A stretch of 64,000 bases of DNA from Moesziomyces globuligerus (Eukaryota > Basidiomycota > Ustilaginomycetes > Ustilaginales > Ustilaginaceae), in NCBI GenBank assembly GCA_030849465.1, contig JARVLF010000011.1, forward strand, positions 248,001-312,000, given 5' to 3'. Shown here one piece after another: positions 20,376-31,400 of the stretch; position 1 is the stretch's first letter, and the number at the start of each line of letters is the position of its first letter. The notes beneath the pieces are model-generated. The model did no database searches. It had not been told where the DNA came from and worked only from the letters and a program-made list of their open reading frames with translations. The position numbers were made by a program, and so were the translations under genes.

Positions 20376-20865
20376 CGTCCAAAGCACAGCGAAAGCACAG
20401 CTTGCGAGCAGCGAGCGAGCACCGCTTTCGAGATGGCCAAGCCGAGCAAAGTGGTGGTGCAGAGCAGAGCCTGGAATGGCTCGAGATTTCTCCTCCTCGG
20501 CGTCTTTATCGGCCTGGCCTGTGCTTGCTTGCTCGCCAACTTAGCAGCGTGTCGGCCGGCATGCAAAAGGCGAGCGGCTGAATTCACGCCAGCATCGGCG
20601 TAAATGCGCGCGCGCTGTTAGCTCGGCGCCGACGCGGCTCGAAGCGCAAGAGCGTATTAATAAATTCCAACGAGTATGGTCCGGGAGCCGCGGATGGCCA
20701 AGTGAGCTCGAGTCGGCCCTCGCCCTGCTGCTCGCCCTGCTGCTAATTCGGGTGGGTGTGGAGGTCGTCATGGCCGGTCAAAGCCTACACCAGACGCTTC
20801 TGCATTCTCACCTCTACCCTCCATCCTCGCTGCAGGTGATACGCCATTGCAGTCGATATCTCAGC
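20376..20865. promoter_or_regulatory. Divergent promoter region, aminotransferase / CLYBL-like
   Basis: 490 bp between two divergent start codons. An AT-richer patch (GTATTAATAAATTCC near 20652) may be a promoter element. No repeats are seen. Confidence 0.4.
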
Positions 20866-22104
20866 ATGGCGGTACGACGATTCCTGCGCGCGTCTTTGGC
20901 GAGCGTGCCTCGGCAGCCGTGTTGGCCGCGCAGCGCCATCCGCAGCGTCACTCTCGCGCCCACATGCGTTGCACCCTCGCGCGCACTCTCAACCACGCGT
21001 CTGGATGGCCAGAACGCCTCGCACGCCGAGCTGCACAACAGCGAGCGTCCGTCAGCGCCGCAGCGCTCCGGCGCCAAGGCGGGCGAGGAAGCGGCGGCGT
21101 CCGAGGTCATGTCGCGGTCGCGCCGGTCGATGCTGTACGTGCCCGGATCGTCCGAGAAGATGATCAAGAAGTCGCAGACGTCGAGTGCGGACACGATCAT
21201 CTTTGACCTGGAGGACTCGGTGGCGGAGCACAAGAAGGGCTCGGCGCGGGAGACGGTGTTTCTGGCGCTCGAGGCGGCCGCGCGGCCGGGGCCCGAGCTG
21301 GCGGTGCGCATCAATCCGCCCTCGTCGCAGCGCGCGCTGGCCGAGGACGATCTGGACATGGTGCTGCCGAGCCAGCAGCTGCAGGCGATCGTCATACCCA
21401 AGGTCGAGCACGAGGACGATGTGCGCCTCATCATCGACAAGGCGCGCGCGCTGCGTCGCGTAGGCGAGCCCGACGCTCCTCCTCCCTTGGCGCTGGTGCT
21501 TTCGGTCGAGTCGGCAGCAAGTCTACTCCGCATGCCGACGATCATCGAAGCGGTGCGCGAACAGCTCGGCCAACATCCCCACACCGGCGCCGGCGGCAGA
21601 GCGGTGGTGGCCAACGTGGTGGCGCTGCTGTTTGCGTCCGAGGACTACTGCGCCAGCACGGGCATCACGAGGACGAGGGATCGGAAATCGCTCCTCTTCC
21701 CGCGCGCACACATGGCCACGATCGCAAAGGCCTACGGCCTCGCTGCCATCGATATGGTCTGCATCGACTACAAGGACGAAGCATACCTCGTCGACGAGGC
21801 CAACGAAGCCAAGCAGCTCGGCTACGATGGCAAACAGGCCATCCATCCCGTCCAGGTCGACCCGATCCAGCACGCGTTCAACCCGACCCACGAGGCGGTC
21901 GTCAGGGCAGCGAGGATCTTGCACCTCTACGAGCATGCGAGCCAGACCGAAAACCGAGGCGCCTACGGCCTCAAGGAGCACGGCGGCGGCATGACCATGA
22001 TCGACCGTCCCATGCTCCTCCAGGCGAGCGCGGTGGTCGACAAGGCGCGCAAAGCCGGCATGCACATCCCCGACGCCAGTGAGCTCGAACATCACGATGC
22101 CTGA
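20866..22104 (+). CDS. CLYBL-like / CitE-like citramalyl-CoA lyase, mitochondrial
   Basis: 412 residues, intronless. The first 45 residues (MAVRRFLRASLASV and onward) are rich in Arg, Ala and Ser, a good mitochondrial presequence. The HpcH/HpaI aldolase / CitE domain starts at RRSMLYVPGSSEKMIKKSQT (about 86). It continues with DTIIFDLEDSVAEHKKGSAR, where the Asp/Glu bind Mg and Arg binds CoA phosphate, then VRINPPSSQRA, IVIPKVEHEDDVR, LVLSVESAASLL, FASEDYCASTGITRTRD and KQAIHPVQVDPIQHAF. The closest known function is the CLYBL enzyme, which cleaves citramalyl-CoA in C5-dicarboxylate/itaconate clearance, or malyl-CoA. The start at 20866 is chosen over in-frame ATGs at 20752 and 20770 because it gives the presequence. 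Confidence 0.9.
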   Translation: MAVRRFLRASLASVPRQPCWPRSAIRSVTLAPTCVAPSRALSTTRLDGQNASHAELHNSERPSAPQRSGAKAGEEAAASEVMSRSRRSMLYVPGSSEKMIKKSQTSSADTIIFDLEDSVAEHKKGSARETVFLALEAAARPGPELAVRINPPSSQRALAEDDLDMVLPSQQLQAIVIPKVEHEDDVRLIIDKARALRRVGEPDAPPPLALVLSVESAASLLRMPTIIEAVREQLGQHPHTGAGGRAVVANVVALLFASEDYCASTGITRTRDRKSLLFPRAHMATIAKAYGLAAIDMVCIDYKDEAYLVDEANEAKQLGYDGKQAIHPVQVDPIQHAFNPTHEAVVRAARILHLYEHASQTENRGAYGLKEHGGGMTMIDRPMLLQASAVVDKARKAGMHIPDASELEHHDA

Positions 22105-22448
22105 GCCGTGCACTTAGCCTCGCATCTCATTTCGAATGTCACCTTCAGCTGTCTCTGTTTGGTGTTTGACTGTGCTGTGCATGGCGGCCAGAGTACTGAA
22201 GCGGGGTGGCTCGCATCGCTGGCCGCGGTCGGGCAAGCGCGCTTTTTTGTGGTGGTCACTTTTGGCGCATGTTGGCTGCAGCCAAGGCGGGCCGATGCAA
22301 AGCCGGAGCTCAAGCCGGAAATTTGGGTTTCATGTGCGGGGTAAATCCACCGACTCGCACAGACACCTCGAGCGCGGACAGATGGCTTCGAACCACCACC
22401 ACCACATCCGCCACACCGTCCTCTTTATCTAGACTGACGCTCGCAACA
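22105..22448. promoter_or_regulatory. Intergenic between CLYBL-like and GST kappa
   Basis: About 340 bp, likely the 3' UTR of one gene and promoter of the next. Nothing specific is recognised. Confidence 0.4.
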
Positions 22449-23293
22449 ATGGCGGGAGCGAACAAGGTGCTCTTCTACTTTGACGTGGTTTCGCCATGGT
22501 CTTATGTAGGCTACGTGCTTCTGCGCCGGTACGAAAAGCTGTGGAATCTAGACATTGTAAGACATCCTTCTCGCCTCGGCTTGCTATTGCCCATGTCGCG
22601 TTTTCGGTTACTGACGTTGCTGATGTGGACGGTTGTGCAGACGTACAAGCCTGTGAACCTGGGCTACATCATGAAGGTAAGCATCCGCTGCGCTGGGGTT
22701 TTGAGATGGCGGTGGGGGTTGGGGACTGACCTTGGAGGTTTTTTTGGATGCGGTAGTTTTCGGGCAACAAGCCGCCGATCACGGTGGCCAACAAGGGCAA
22801 GTGGATGTGGGCGGAGCGGGAGCGTGCGTGCACGTTCTACGGCGTCACGCTCAACCAGCCGCAGAGCTTTCCGATCAACACGATGCATCTGCAGACGTTC
22901 CTCGACGTGCTGACGGCGTCGGCGAGCAAGCGCGTGGTGGAGAAGGCGGTCGAGAGGTGTTTCGCCGCCATCTGGCACGACGATCTCGCGTGCGCCACGC
23001 GCGCCGACGTCGAGTCCATCCTCGCTTCGGCTCAGCTCGGTCTGGCCAAGGACGAGCTCGCAGCGATGCTGGATAGGAGCATGGACAAACCAGCACGTAC
23101 CAAGCTGCAGGAAGAGGCAAAGGTGCTCGTGGAGCAGAACGGTCTGTTTGGTATGCCGAGCTTCGAAATCACGCGCGCGCGCGACGGCGACAAGGCCATG
23201 TGGTTCGGTAGCGATCGCTTCGAACACATGGCCGCCTGGCTAGGTACGCCGTACAAAGGCCCCTTCGCCAACAACACGACACCCAAGCTCTAG
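22449..23293 (+). CDS. Kappa-class glutathione S-transferase (DsbA-like), three exons
   Basis: Exons are 22449-22556, 22641-22676 and 22757-23293. The introns are 84 and 80 nt, both phase 0, with donors GTAAGA and GTAAGC and acceptors GCAG and GTAG. The 36-nt middle exon encodes only TYKPVNLGYIMK. The product has 226 residues, the usual length. It begins VLFYFDVVSPWSYVGYVLLR, the thioredoxin-fold start with the active Ser (about 15) in SPWS. Exon 3 begins FSGNKPPITVANKGKWMW, which carries the conserved cis-Pro region NKPP/NKG, and later FPINTMHLQTFL and GLFGMPSFEI. This matches GSTK1/2-hydroxychromene-2-carboxylate isomerase-like proteins of mitochondria or peroxisomes. No targeting tag is clear; the C-terminus is TPKL. 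Confidence 0.92.
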
Positions 23294-23380
23294 AAACCCC
23301 GCTTCACGCCACCGCCGAGAGTGACTTTTGTCCGCAATACTTCCACAATGTACACAGAAACATGAAACAAAGATAAAAAG

Positions 23381-24364
23381 CTAGGAGGCGGGTGGGGTGG
23401 GTGGGGTGGCGAGGTGATGAACAATGTCGTAGAGCGCTTGGAACTGGTCGATGGTCTGGACCATGCGCGCGCGGTATCTGCGGAGATGCTCGACGATACG
23501 CACGGGCAGGTCCCATACCATGGCGTCGGCTTGTGCGCGCATCGCCATCGGCAGCGCACCCGCCTGCTCGGCGTCGCTCGCTGCGAGCGAGGGTCTGGCG
23601 ATGTTGATGGTGGTCTGTGCGATGAGTGCAGCCGCAAGCGTACCTGACCTTCCCACGCCGGCCGAGCAGTGGATCCAAGTGGGCGGGGGCGGGTAGATCT
23701 TTGGCATGGGAACGTGCTGAATCTTGTCCATCAGTTCGAGCAGCATGGTGGTGGGAAAGACGCCATGATCAGGCCACGAAGAGAGGTGGAACTGGGTCAC
23801 TCGCCAACCGTTGCTATCCAACCCGGCCTCTGCCTGTGCTGCTGGGTCGGCGGGACGGATGTGAAGGAGTCTGCGCTCGAGCACCGCGTTGCCGCCCTCG
23901 AGCTGCATGCACGTCGGCGCGTCCGCCTCGACACACCAACCATTGTCCAGCATCATGGGACCCGCTGGTGTGTCAGAGGAGGAAGCATCGGGCCAGTACT
24001 GGTGCGCCTTTGTGCGCCCCTTTTCGACGAGCGGCGTGAGGTTGACGAGCACGCGCACGCGCTGCTGGACGAGGTGGGTGTAGAAGGCGGTGTAGGTGTG
24101 CGGGAGGGGAGCCTGGGAGACGATGAAGCTGAGGCTGGTCGGATGGAAGGGTGGGATGTAGGCCGCGTTGAGGTAGGCACCGGGCAGCAGCGCATGGTCG
24201 TAGGCGAGGATGTCGCGGTACCGGTTGGCGTCGAGATTGGGCTTGGCGGTGGCTTGGATGGTGGTGTAGCCGAGCGTGTGGTCGAGGCGCGCTTGGTCCG
24301 TATATTCGAGCGCAGAGTAGAGCACCGAGAGCGATCGCGCATTTGGCCGTGCTCCGAGCGACAT
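23381..24364 (-). CDS. Classical protein tyrosine phosphatase
   Basis: 327 residues, intronless, from ATG 24364 (MSLGARPNARSLSVLYSALE). The PTP domain fills the protein: NRYRDILAYDHALLPGAYLN (substrate/phosphotyrosine-loop region), ASYI-like AAYIPPFHP, IVSQAPLPHTYTAFYTHLVQ, the WPD loop SSWPDHGVFP, and the signature WIHCSAGVGRSGTLAAALIA with catalytic Cys and Arg. The Q-loop region is MVQTIDQFQALYDIV. It resembles small cytosolic fungal PTPs of the Ptp1/Pyp type. It is convergent with the GST gene (87 bp apart) and divergent from the secreted-protein gene. Confidence 0.92.
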   Translation of the reverse strand: MSLGARPNARSLSVLYSALEYTDQARLDHTLGYTTIQATAKPNLDANRYRDILAYDHALLPGAYLNAAYIPPFHPTSLSFIVSQAPLPHTYTAFYTHLVQQRVRVLVNLTPLVEKGRTKAHQYWPDASSSDTPAGPMMLDNGWCVEADAPTCMQLEGGNAVLERRLLHIRPADPAAQAEAGLDSNGWRVTQFHLSSWPDHGVFPTTMLLELMDKIQHVPMPKIYPPPPTWIHCSAGVGRSGTLAAALIAQTTINIARPSLAASDAEQAGALPMAMRAQADAMVWDLPVRIVEHLRRYRARMVQTIDQFQALYDIVHHLATPPTPPAS

Positions 24365-24713
24365 TGCCGTTCGATCCAGGCCAGTGACAGATGATGGCGG
24401 CGAGCATGGCAAGCATGGCGAGCTCCGCAACAAAGCCAATCTGTGAATCTCGGCTTGGCAGCAGAGTGTGAGTCGAGTGCATGTGGAGGCTCAAACCAGC
24501 AACCAGCAAACAACCGCAATCACAGAATCCAAAAACAAGCCCAAAAAAAGACACCTCGAAATGAAACGAAAAAGCAAGAGAAAATGCAGCGTGATGGAGG
24601 CGTCTCTCACACTCTGCAGAGTGCAGCGCCGATCCGCTTCAGCTCGAATTAGTCTCGAGTTGGGATGCAGCTGCAGTGCGCATGGTTGACCGACGCATCG
24701 GCTCGCCCCGAGG

Positions 24714-24757
<44 letters not shown>

Positions 24758-24909
24758 TGCCCCACCGTTTCTCGAGCTTGAGCACGCACGCCCGCGCCCA
24801 CTGCATCGGAAGCATTCCGAGATTGGCATTGTCTCGCGCCATCACCATCTCGTCGACAAGTGCCATCGATGCACGTTGGCTGATCGGCATCATCCCGAGC
24901 TGAGCTGCG
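24365..24909. promoter_or_regulatory. Divergent promoter region with a CAG repeat
   Basis: 545 bp between the PTP gene and the secreted-protein gene. It holds 13 perfect CAG units at 24718-24756. Frames through the repeat on either strand are short. Confidence 0.45.
24718..24756. repeat. (CAG)13 microsatellite
   Basis: Thirteen perfect CAG units, 150 bp upstream of the secreted-protein start codon; not part of an accepted gene. Confidence 0.9.
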
Positions 24910-27126
24910 ATGAAGCGCTCCACGTTGGCGCTGCCATTGCTGCCATTGCTGCCATGGCTGCTGGCGGTGCTGGCATCATCCACCTCACCATCGCTCGCCG
25001 GCTCGCATCGGCCCCACCGCCAGATCGCCTTTTCCGACCCTGCTCTCGATACACCGCCCTCCTCCTCCTCGTCATCGTCAGCAGCGCATGTCAACGCTGC
25101 GCTCATCGACGACGATGATCCGCAACCCGTCGCGCCCCTTCGCTTATCCCACTCGGGCCTCTACATCAACCAGGCACACGCACCTTCGCTCGTCCATCGC
25201 CCCGATCACGACAATCAGACGCACGCCTTCCAGCCCCATCCGCTTGTCGTTCACTTCGACCCCACCCTCTACAGCGCCGCTTCCGCCACCGCATCCATCG
25301 GGCCCGTCCGCCTCAGGACGCGCGACCAGGTCATGCTCCACTGCGGCACCCACCTCGGCGGCATCGAGAGCTGCGAGCACGACGACCTCCATCCTCCCTC
25401 CGATGCTGCCAACACCACCCCGCTCGTCTTTGAGCACGCAGGCGCACTCGACTGCGAGGCCACCCCGCTCGCCATCGAGGCCGACGGCGCCTTCTTCCTC
25501 GACGAACGCTCCTGCCCCGGCTGGACAAAGTACTGGCACGCCGTCGAGCTCGCCCGCTCCAACGCATCGCACGAGCTGCTGCAGAGCTTCGTCGTCACCG
25601 TCGACGTCGCCAGGCTCGCCGCGCCCCCGTCGGTGCACTCGCACGAGACGCATCGCTTCTGGATCGGACACCTCCGTCTCGACCAATCGCGCGCCTCGTG
25701 GCCGCTCGCAGGCAACGCCAGAGACCGAAGACCGGGACAGCACGATCGCACCTGGCATCCCCACGACGTCAACCGCATCGCAGGCGCTATGGAGAATCCG
25801 ATCATCCCCAAGTCGTCGCGCTTCACCAACGATCGCCACTACGGCGTCTACGTCGACCAGGCCGCCTGGACGCTCGGTGTGCAGATCAAGATCCCACTCT
25901 CCATCACCAATCCTCGCGACGACGACGATGACGACGACGATGATGATGGAGCGGACGAGGTGCGGGCCAACATGATGCTGCCTCCGGAAGAGGTGTTTGC
26001 GCCCGTGAGCGGCCAAGTGGTGTGGGCGCGCGACTACACGTTCCGCAAGCCACCGCTCTTTGGGCCCGCTGCGGGCGCCAACGACGAGCCGAGCTTCTGC
26101 GTCATGATCCGCGACGAGTGGTCCATCGTCTACCAGATCTTTGGCCTCGACGCCGCGACGGTCGGCGTGCACGAGGGCGATACGGTGCTGCGCGGCGATG
26201 TGCTCGGCCATGCGCTGCGCGAGGGCCTCTCGATCGAACCGCCCTCGACCGAGCCGCCGACGGACCATGCCGCCTCGAAACCCGACGACGAGGTCTCGTT
26301 CTATCCGCACCGCTACCGCACGCTCCAGGTGCGCGTCGCGCGGCCCGATGCGCGCTGGACCGAGTGGAAGAGCCCGGACGACGAGGGATGGCAGTACTTC
26401 CATCCGCTGCATGTGTTTACCGAGGGCACTTCGTACCGCTCGAGCATCACGCCGTACGGCTCGCCCACCATCCTCTACTTTGCCAAGCCCTCGGTGGATG
26501 CGCTCAACACGCCGCCCAACGCCTACGCGACGAGCAACGACTTTTTCACGCCCACGCTTCAGGGCCCTACCGAGATCATCGTTGGCTTTGAGTACTTCCA
26601 GCAGACGCCCGGCGATGCGGCCGACGGGATGGAGAATCTGGCCATCTATGCGCTCGATGTGGCGTTGCGCAAGAAGCGCGACGGCGAGCGCCAACCGGTG
26701 CGCGGCATGGAGTGCGATCTGGGCGGCGAGACGGATCCGACGGGCACGGCGGACGACGACCGCGCCTACTGGCGCACGGTGTTTGAGCATGCCAAGCTGC
26801 CCAACAACTGGACGCCGAGCAGCGACGCACCGCGCACGTTTGGATGGACGAGCAAGCTCTTTGCGCACTACATGCCCGCCTTTTCGCACGGCCGCTTCTT
26901 CCCGGAAAAGATCACGAGCCAGTTTGACGAAAAGGAACGCAGGCTCTACTACTCGGCCACCCGCTCCGTCCGCGGCGAGCCAAAGATCTCGGGCGCCCTC
27001 AACGTCCAGTCGATCATCGACCGCCCCGGCGACGCGGGAGGCCGCGGAAAGTATCGCCTCGTCGTCCGCGCACGCGACTACTGGGGCAACGTAGGATGCC
27101 TCGCCTCGGACGTCTTGCTCACATGA
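24910..27126 (+). CDS. Secreted protein with degenerate M23-peptidase-like segment
   Basis: 738 residues, intronless. Residues 1-31 are a signal peptide (MKRSTLALPLLPLLPWLLAVL then small residues). There are several N-glycosylation sequons (NQT, NTT, NAS, NWT). An acidic run of about ten Asp occurs at about 337-347. Shortly after it, residues about 350-440 hold VFAPVSGQVVWARDY, FCVMIRDEWSIVYQIFGLDA and HEGDTVLRGDVLGHALREG. This reads like the duplicated-hybrid fold of M23/lysostaphin-like or lipoyl-type domains, but the Zn-binding HxxxD and HxH motifs of active M23 enzymes are missing. The C-terminal half has no motif I know. It may be a cell-wall or secretory-pathway protein; function unknown. 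An 8-bp tandem repeat begins 38 bp after the stop. Confidence 0.82.
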   Translation: MKRSTLALPLLPLLPWLLAVLASSTSPSLAGSHRPHRQIAFSDPALDTPPSSSSSSSAAHVNAALIDDDDPQPVAPLRLSHSGLYINQAHAPSLVHRPDHDNQTHAFQPHPLVVHFDPTLYSAASATASIGPVRLRTRDQVMLHCGTHLGGIESCEHDDLHPPSDAANTTPLVFEHAGALDCEATPLAIEADGAFFLDERSCPGWTKYWHAVELARSNASHELLQSFVVTVDVARLAAPPSVHSHETHRFWIGHLRLDQSRASWPLAGNARDRRPGQHDRTWHPHDVNRIAGAMENPIIPKSSRFTNDRHYGVYVDQAAWTLGVQIKIPLSITNPRDDDDDDDDDDGADEVRANMMLPPEEVFAPVSGQVVWARDYTFRKPPLFGPAAGANDEPSFCVMIRDEWSIVYQIFGLDAATVGVHEGDTVLRGDVLGHALREGLSIEPPSTEPPTDHAASKPDDEVSFYPHRYRTLQVRVARPDARWTEWKSPDDEGWQYFHPLHVFTEGTSYRSSITPYGSPTILYFAKPSVDALNTPPNAYATSNDFFTPTLQGPTEIIVGFEYFQQTPGDAADGMENLAIYALDVALRKKRDGERQPVRGMECDLGGETDPTGTADDDRAYWRTVFEHAKLPNNWTPSSDAPRTFGWTSKLFAHYMPAFSHGRFFPEKITSQFDEKERRLYYSATRSVRGEPKISGALNVQSIIDRPGDAGGRGKYRLVVRARDYWGNVGCLASDVLLT

Positions 27127-28409
27127 TCCGTACCTACGAAGAGAATGCATCTCATGGACTCTGGATGCTGCGATGCTGCGATGCTGCGATGCTGCGATGC
27201 TGCGATGCTGCGATGCTGCGATGCTGCGATGCTGCGATGCTGCGATGCTGTGATCGTGTTAGGTTGGGCGCTCAAGAGGCCTGGATGCTAAAAAAAGGGT
27301 CTCGCCTGCGCCTGAGGCAGAGAGGTGGGAGTGTGCGGCGGGGGTTGCGCTCGAGGTCTGGGAGCGAAAAACCTCGGCTCGAGAGGCGGAGCGAGGATGC
27401 ATGGGAGCGAACGGGTTTGTTTGTTCGCCGACGCAAAGCCCCGCTGGGCCCTTGACCGACGCCAGCCCGCGGCGTCCACGGCATCTGCTGAGCTGAGGGC
27501 GCACCAAAAAGCGCCTCGCACAGGCGCGCGGTTTCGGTCAAGTCTCGAGTGGCGCGGGCGCGGCGGTCAGATGCAGCTTGGCGCTCTCTGCTGTTGCAAC
27601 AAGCTTTGTCTGTGCACATGCCCCTGGCAGCGAACACGGAAGCGCCCAAGCGGGTCTCACTCAGAAACAGCGACCTCGACCCGCATCCCATCCTCGCTCC
27701 TGCAAAAGGCCGATCCCACACCCACACCCAGACCCAGACCCCGGACGCACGCTCAGCTTGGCGCCACTCGACGCTCGCATCGAGGAAATACAGTAGCGCC
27801 CAAACTCACACAGCGTGCATTGGATCCATGTGACATGTGAAATTATACCGTCTCGTACCGAGTGTGAGTAGCGAAGGACAAGGGCGCGGTGTTGCGGCGT
27901 TGCGGCGTTGCGACGTTGCGAGCGAGCGCCGCCGAAAGTCACACGGCCTGCCCGTGCTCATCTTGGCCAGAACGTCGCGCAAAAGTCACATTCCACCTCC
28001 CCTTTCACCTCGCCATCGTCCTCAACTCGAACCCATCCTGCCCATCCCGACATCCATTCAACCCACACGCGACGCCACCGTGCGCGCGCATCCATTCCAT
28101 CTCACCAGCACACCACGCACACCGCGCACGCGTCCTGCTCTCGTACTACCACCTGCTCGGCATCGCATTCATCGCGCTCAACGGCACACCCCCTCCACCA
28201 CCAACCGCATCGGCCGCCATTCATGTCACCTCCATTCATCGCCTCGCTCCTTCCCAGCTCATAGCGATCCACCCACCTTGCGACCCGCTCGCTCGGCTCC
28301 AGCCCCGCACGGATCCCTCGGTTCGCCTCGCGCCGCTTCTCGCCAGAATCCTTCGCAACCTCCTCCATCTTGGCTCGGGCCGCCTCGCTTCGTCCAACCC
28401 TCGCTGCGA
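27127..28409. other. Intergenic upstream of the RhoGAP gene
   Basis: About 1.28 kb. The first 130 bp hold the GATGCTGC repeat; the last 400 bp are C-rich with CACCAC-like leader sequence. The RhoGAP frame is open upstream to 27837, but the first in-frame ATG is 28410, so I treat 27837-28409 as leader. Confidence 0.45.
27164..27250. repeat. 8-bp tandem repeat, unit GATGCTGC, about 11 copies
   Basis: Ten perfect copies and a near-complete eleventh, immediately downstream of the secreted-protein gene, probably in its 3' UTR. Confidence 0.9.
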
Positions 28410-31400
28410 ATGCCTTTCACTCGCTCCTACTCCACTCACGCCGTGGCCGCTTCTCACAATGGCGCAGCTGCGGCGCACAGCAACCACTCCCAGCCACACG
28501 CGCATGCCTCTTCCTCGCGCCAACCCGCCCATTTGCAAGAGTTGGACCGCTCGGACGAGACCGAACACGACTCGACACGGCCCTCGCGCCTCTTCTCCTC
28601 AGGTCGCAAGTCTCCAGACCCTTTCCGACGCTTCCGCCGTAACTCCAACAACTCGCTTCATATCTTGACCGCTCCCCCGACCTTGGATCCCAACCACTCT
28701 TTTGATCCACACGAGTACCACCTTGACCGCCAGGATCGCTCCGTGCCCGACTACCCCTCGCCACCCAACCCACCCCGATCCGCGCCACCACCACTCCCCT
28801 CTCAGGACTCCAAACCCGTCTTCCACCGCCCCAAGCGCACAAAGTCGTCCAGCATCTCCATCCTCTCCTCCGGCTTGGGTTTGCGTTCCAAGGATTCGCT
28901 CAACCCGCCCACCTCTCCCGACGCCCGCCGACGACACCGCAAGAGCGCCTCCCTCTCCGGCTCCGACGCCGACTTCTCCTCCTCGACCCTCGACTCATCC
29001 CAACGCCGCCCCACCACCCCAACCCCCATGCTACGCCCTGCTTCGCCTTCGCCCTCTCTTTCCGAGAGCATCTACGACGCCATCCCCGCTTCCGCCTCCT
29101 CCTCCTCCACTCGCTCCGTGCCCTTCCCGCCAACCTCCGCCGCCTATCGCTCCAAGCAGCACAAGCAGGCTTGGTATCAGGCGCAGCAAAAGACCATCGA
29201 GCTCGAAGGCACTCACAATCGCGGCACACACACCCCGGAAACCCGCAACGCACACCTCTTTCCGCTCAATGTCACCACCTCACAGACGGCCGCACCAGCC
29301 CCCAACGAGCGCGAGCGCAGCTCCCCCAGCGCAGCGCGCTCGCCGCGTCCCGTCGTCGAGACCTACTTGTCCGAGGAGGAAATGCTAGCTGCCGGCATCC
29401 ACATCATCCGTCGGCGCGACCAGCACCACGGTCCCTCATCGCCCGCCAGCCACAGGGACCTTCCGAGCCTCGACATGGCCACCGCCACATCCGCGCCCAT
29501 CAAGCCGCCTCGCCTCTATGGCGCAGACCATCCGGACTTTCTCGAGCTCATCGATTCGCCCGTGCCCAGCAAGCAGCCCAGCCCGCTCCTCGAACAGCTC
29601 GTCGATCCGCCCGCTTCCTCGGCCTCCATGCAGCGCGCCATCTCCCACTCGCACGCAAAGTCGAGCAGCGGCAGCATCTCCATGTCCTCCGCCGACTCGA
29701 ACGATTATCTCCCGCTCTCCAACTCCTCTCACCACCAGCTTCATCGCGACGATGGTTCGTCGCTTCACAACGGCAGCACCAGCAGCCTCGGCAGCACGAG
29801 CAAGCATTCCTTCTCCTTTGCCAAGCTCCGACGCAACGGCGCAAAGACAAAGGACGCCGCCGCTTCCTCTTCGCGGCCCTCGACCGCCAACTCGTCTTCC
29901 AACGAAGACGTCACCAACGTCAGGTCCTTTCTCTATCCCTCGCGCGTCCCGCAGCCACACCAGAGCCAGTCTCGCCAGCAGACGCCCACGCCTGCGCTCT
30001 CGTCAGCCGATACGGCTTTGGCGGCAACAGCAGCCTCGCCGCCAGGATATCTCTCGCCCGGCCCCAGTGCGTCTGCGTCACCCTTCCTCAACAAGCACTC
30101 TGCGACCGTCGGACGTGCCTCGGGCAGCTCGTCGAACGGACACACCGCCAAGAACGGCCTCACCCAGGTCTTTGGCGCCGCTCCAGGCGCGGCTACCTTC
30201 GGTCCATCGTCCTCGGCAGCCAGCGCCCGCACCCTTGCCTCGACCAACGGCGCGCCACCGCCCAAACCACCCAAGCCCAAGCCGAGCCTGCTCGCCACGT
30301 TCCCGCGCCCGGACAACGCTCCCGCCGCCACGTCCATCTCGGCGCCCACTTCGGCCAATCTCGTCCCGCACGATCCCTATGGCCGCAGCGACATGGCATC
30401 GCGCAACTTGCTCGGCCTTCCGGGCCAGGCAGGCATGGACGGTGAGGCGAGCGGCAACGGCATCTACCGCAGCATTGCGTATTCGCGCTCGCAAGAGGCC
30501 GTCGCAGAGGCTCGGCTCGACGCGGAAGCGCTACGCGCCTCCGCAGGTACTCCGCTGCCGCCACCGCGCAGACTCAACCCGCAGCGGGCGGGTCTGAATC
30601 CGAGCGCTGGCGGGCCGTCCGCATACTCGGGCTATTCGTCGTCGGCCATGGGCAGGAGCACGTCCGGCGGCGGCGTGGTGGGCGCGCTCGGCCACGTGGG
30701 TCAGTTCGGCGCCGCCATGGGCCGCAGGGGCTGGGACTTCATGAAGACGCTCCAGAGCTCCAACGCGGCTGCCGCTTCGGGTCGTGGCGGCACCTACGCC
30801 TCGACCAACCGCGCTGCAGGTGCGGGCGCAGGGTTGGCGTCCAGCTCGGCCGCTGCGGCCGAGAACGAGCCGACGCGCCAGTGGCTGCTGCTCCTCGAGA
30901 CGCCCGAGCCGAGCCGAGCCGCGTCGCTGCGCGGCGCGGGCGAGGTGTTCGGCGCGTCGCTGCAGGATGCGGTCTTGCGGTCGCGGCTCTCGAGTCTGTC
31001 CGGAGAACCGGTGCGCACCGAGGACCACCTGGGTGTGCCGGATCTGGGCCAGAAGTTCAGCGCCAACTTTCTCGAGTCGCCTGGGCGCACGCCGCGCGCG
31101 TCGATCGCGAGTACGGGTGCGGGCGAGGCGGTGGGACGCGACGAGGCGCGGCACCTCTATTTGCCGCGTGTGGTGGTGCGGTGCATCGAGAGCCTGGAGC
31201 GGTGGGGTCCGTCGGAGGAAGGCATCTACCGCATCAGCGGGCGGAGCAGCCACACGGCCAAGCTGCGTGCGCACTTTGCCGACGCGCACCACGATCTGCG
31301 GCTCGAGGCGATCAGTCCGGCGGATCTGGACATCAACTCGGTCTGCAGTCTGCTCAAGAGCTATCTGCGCGAACTGCCCGAGACGCTCATCCCGCCGGCG

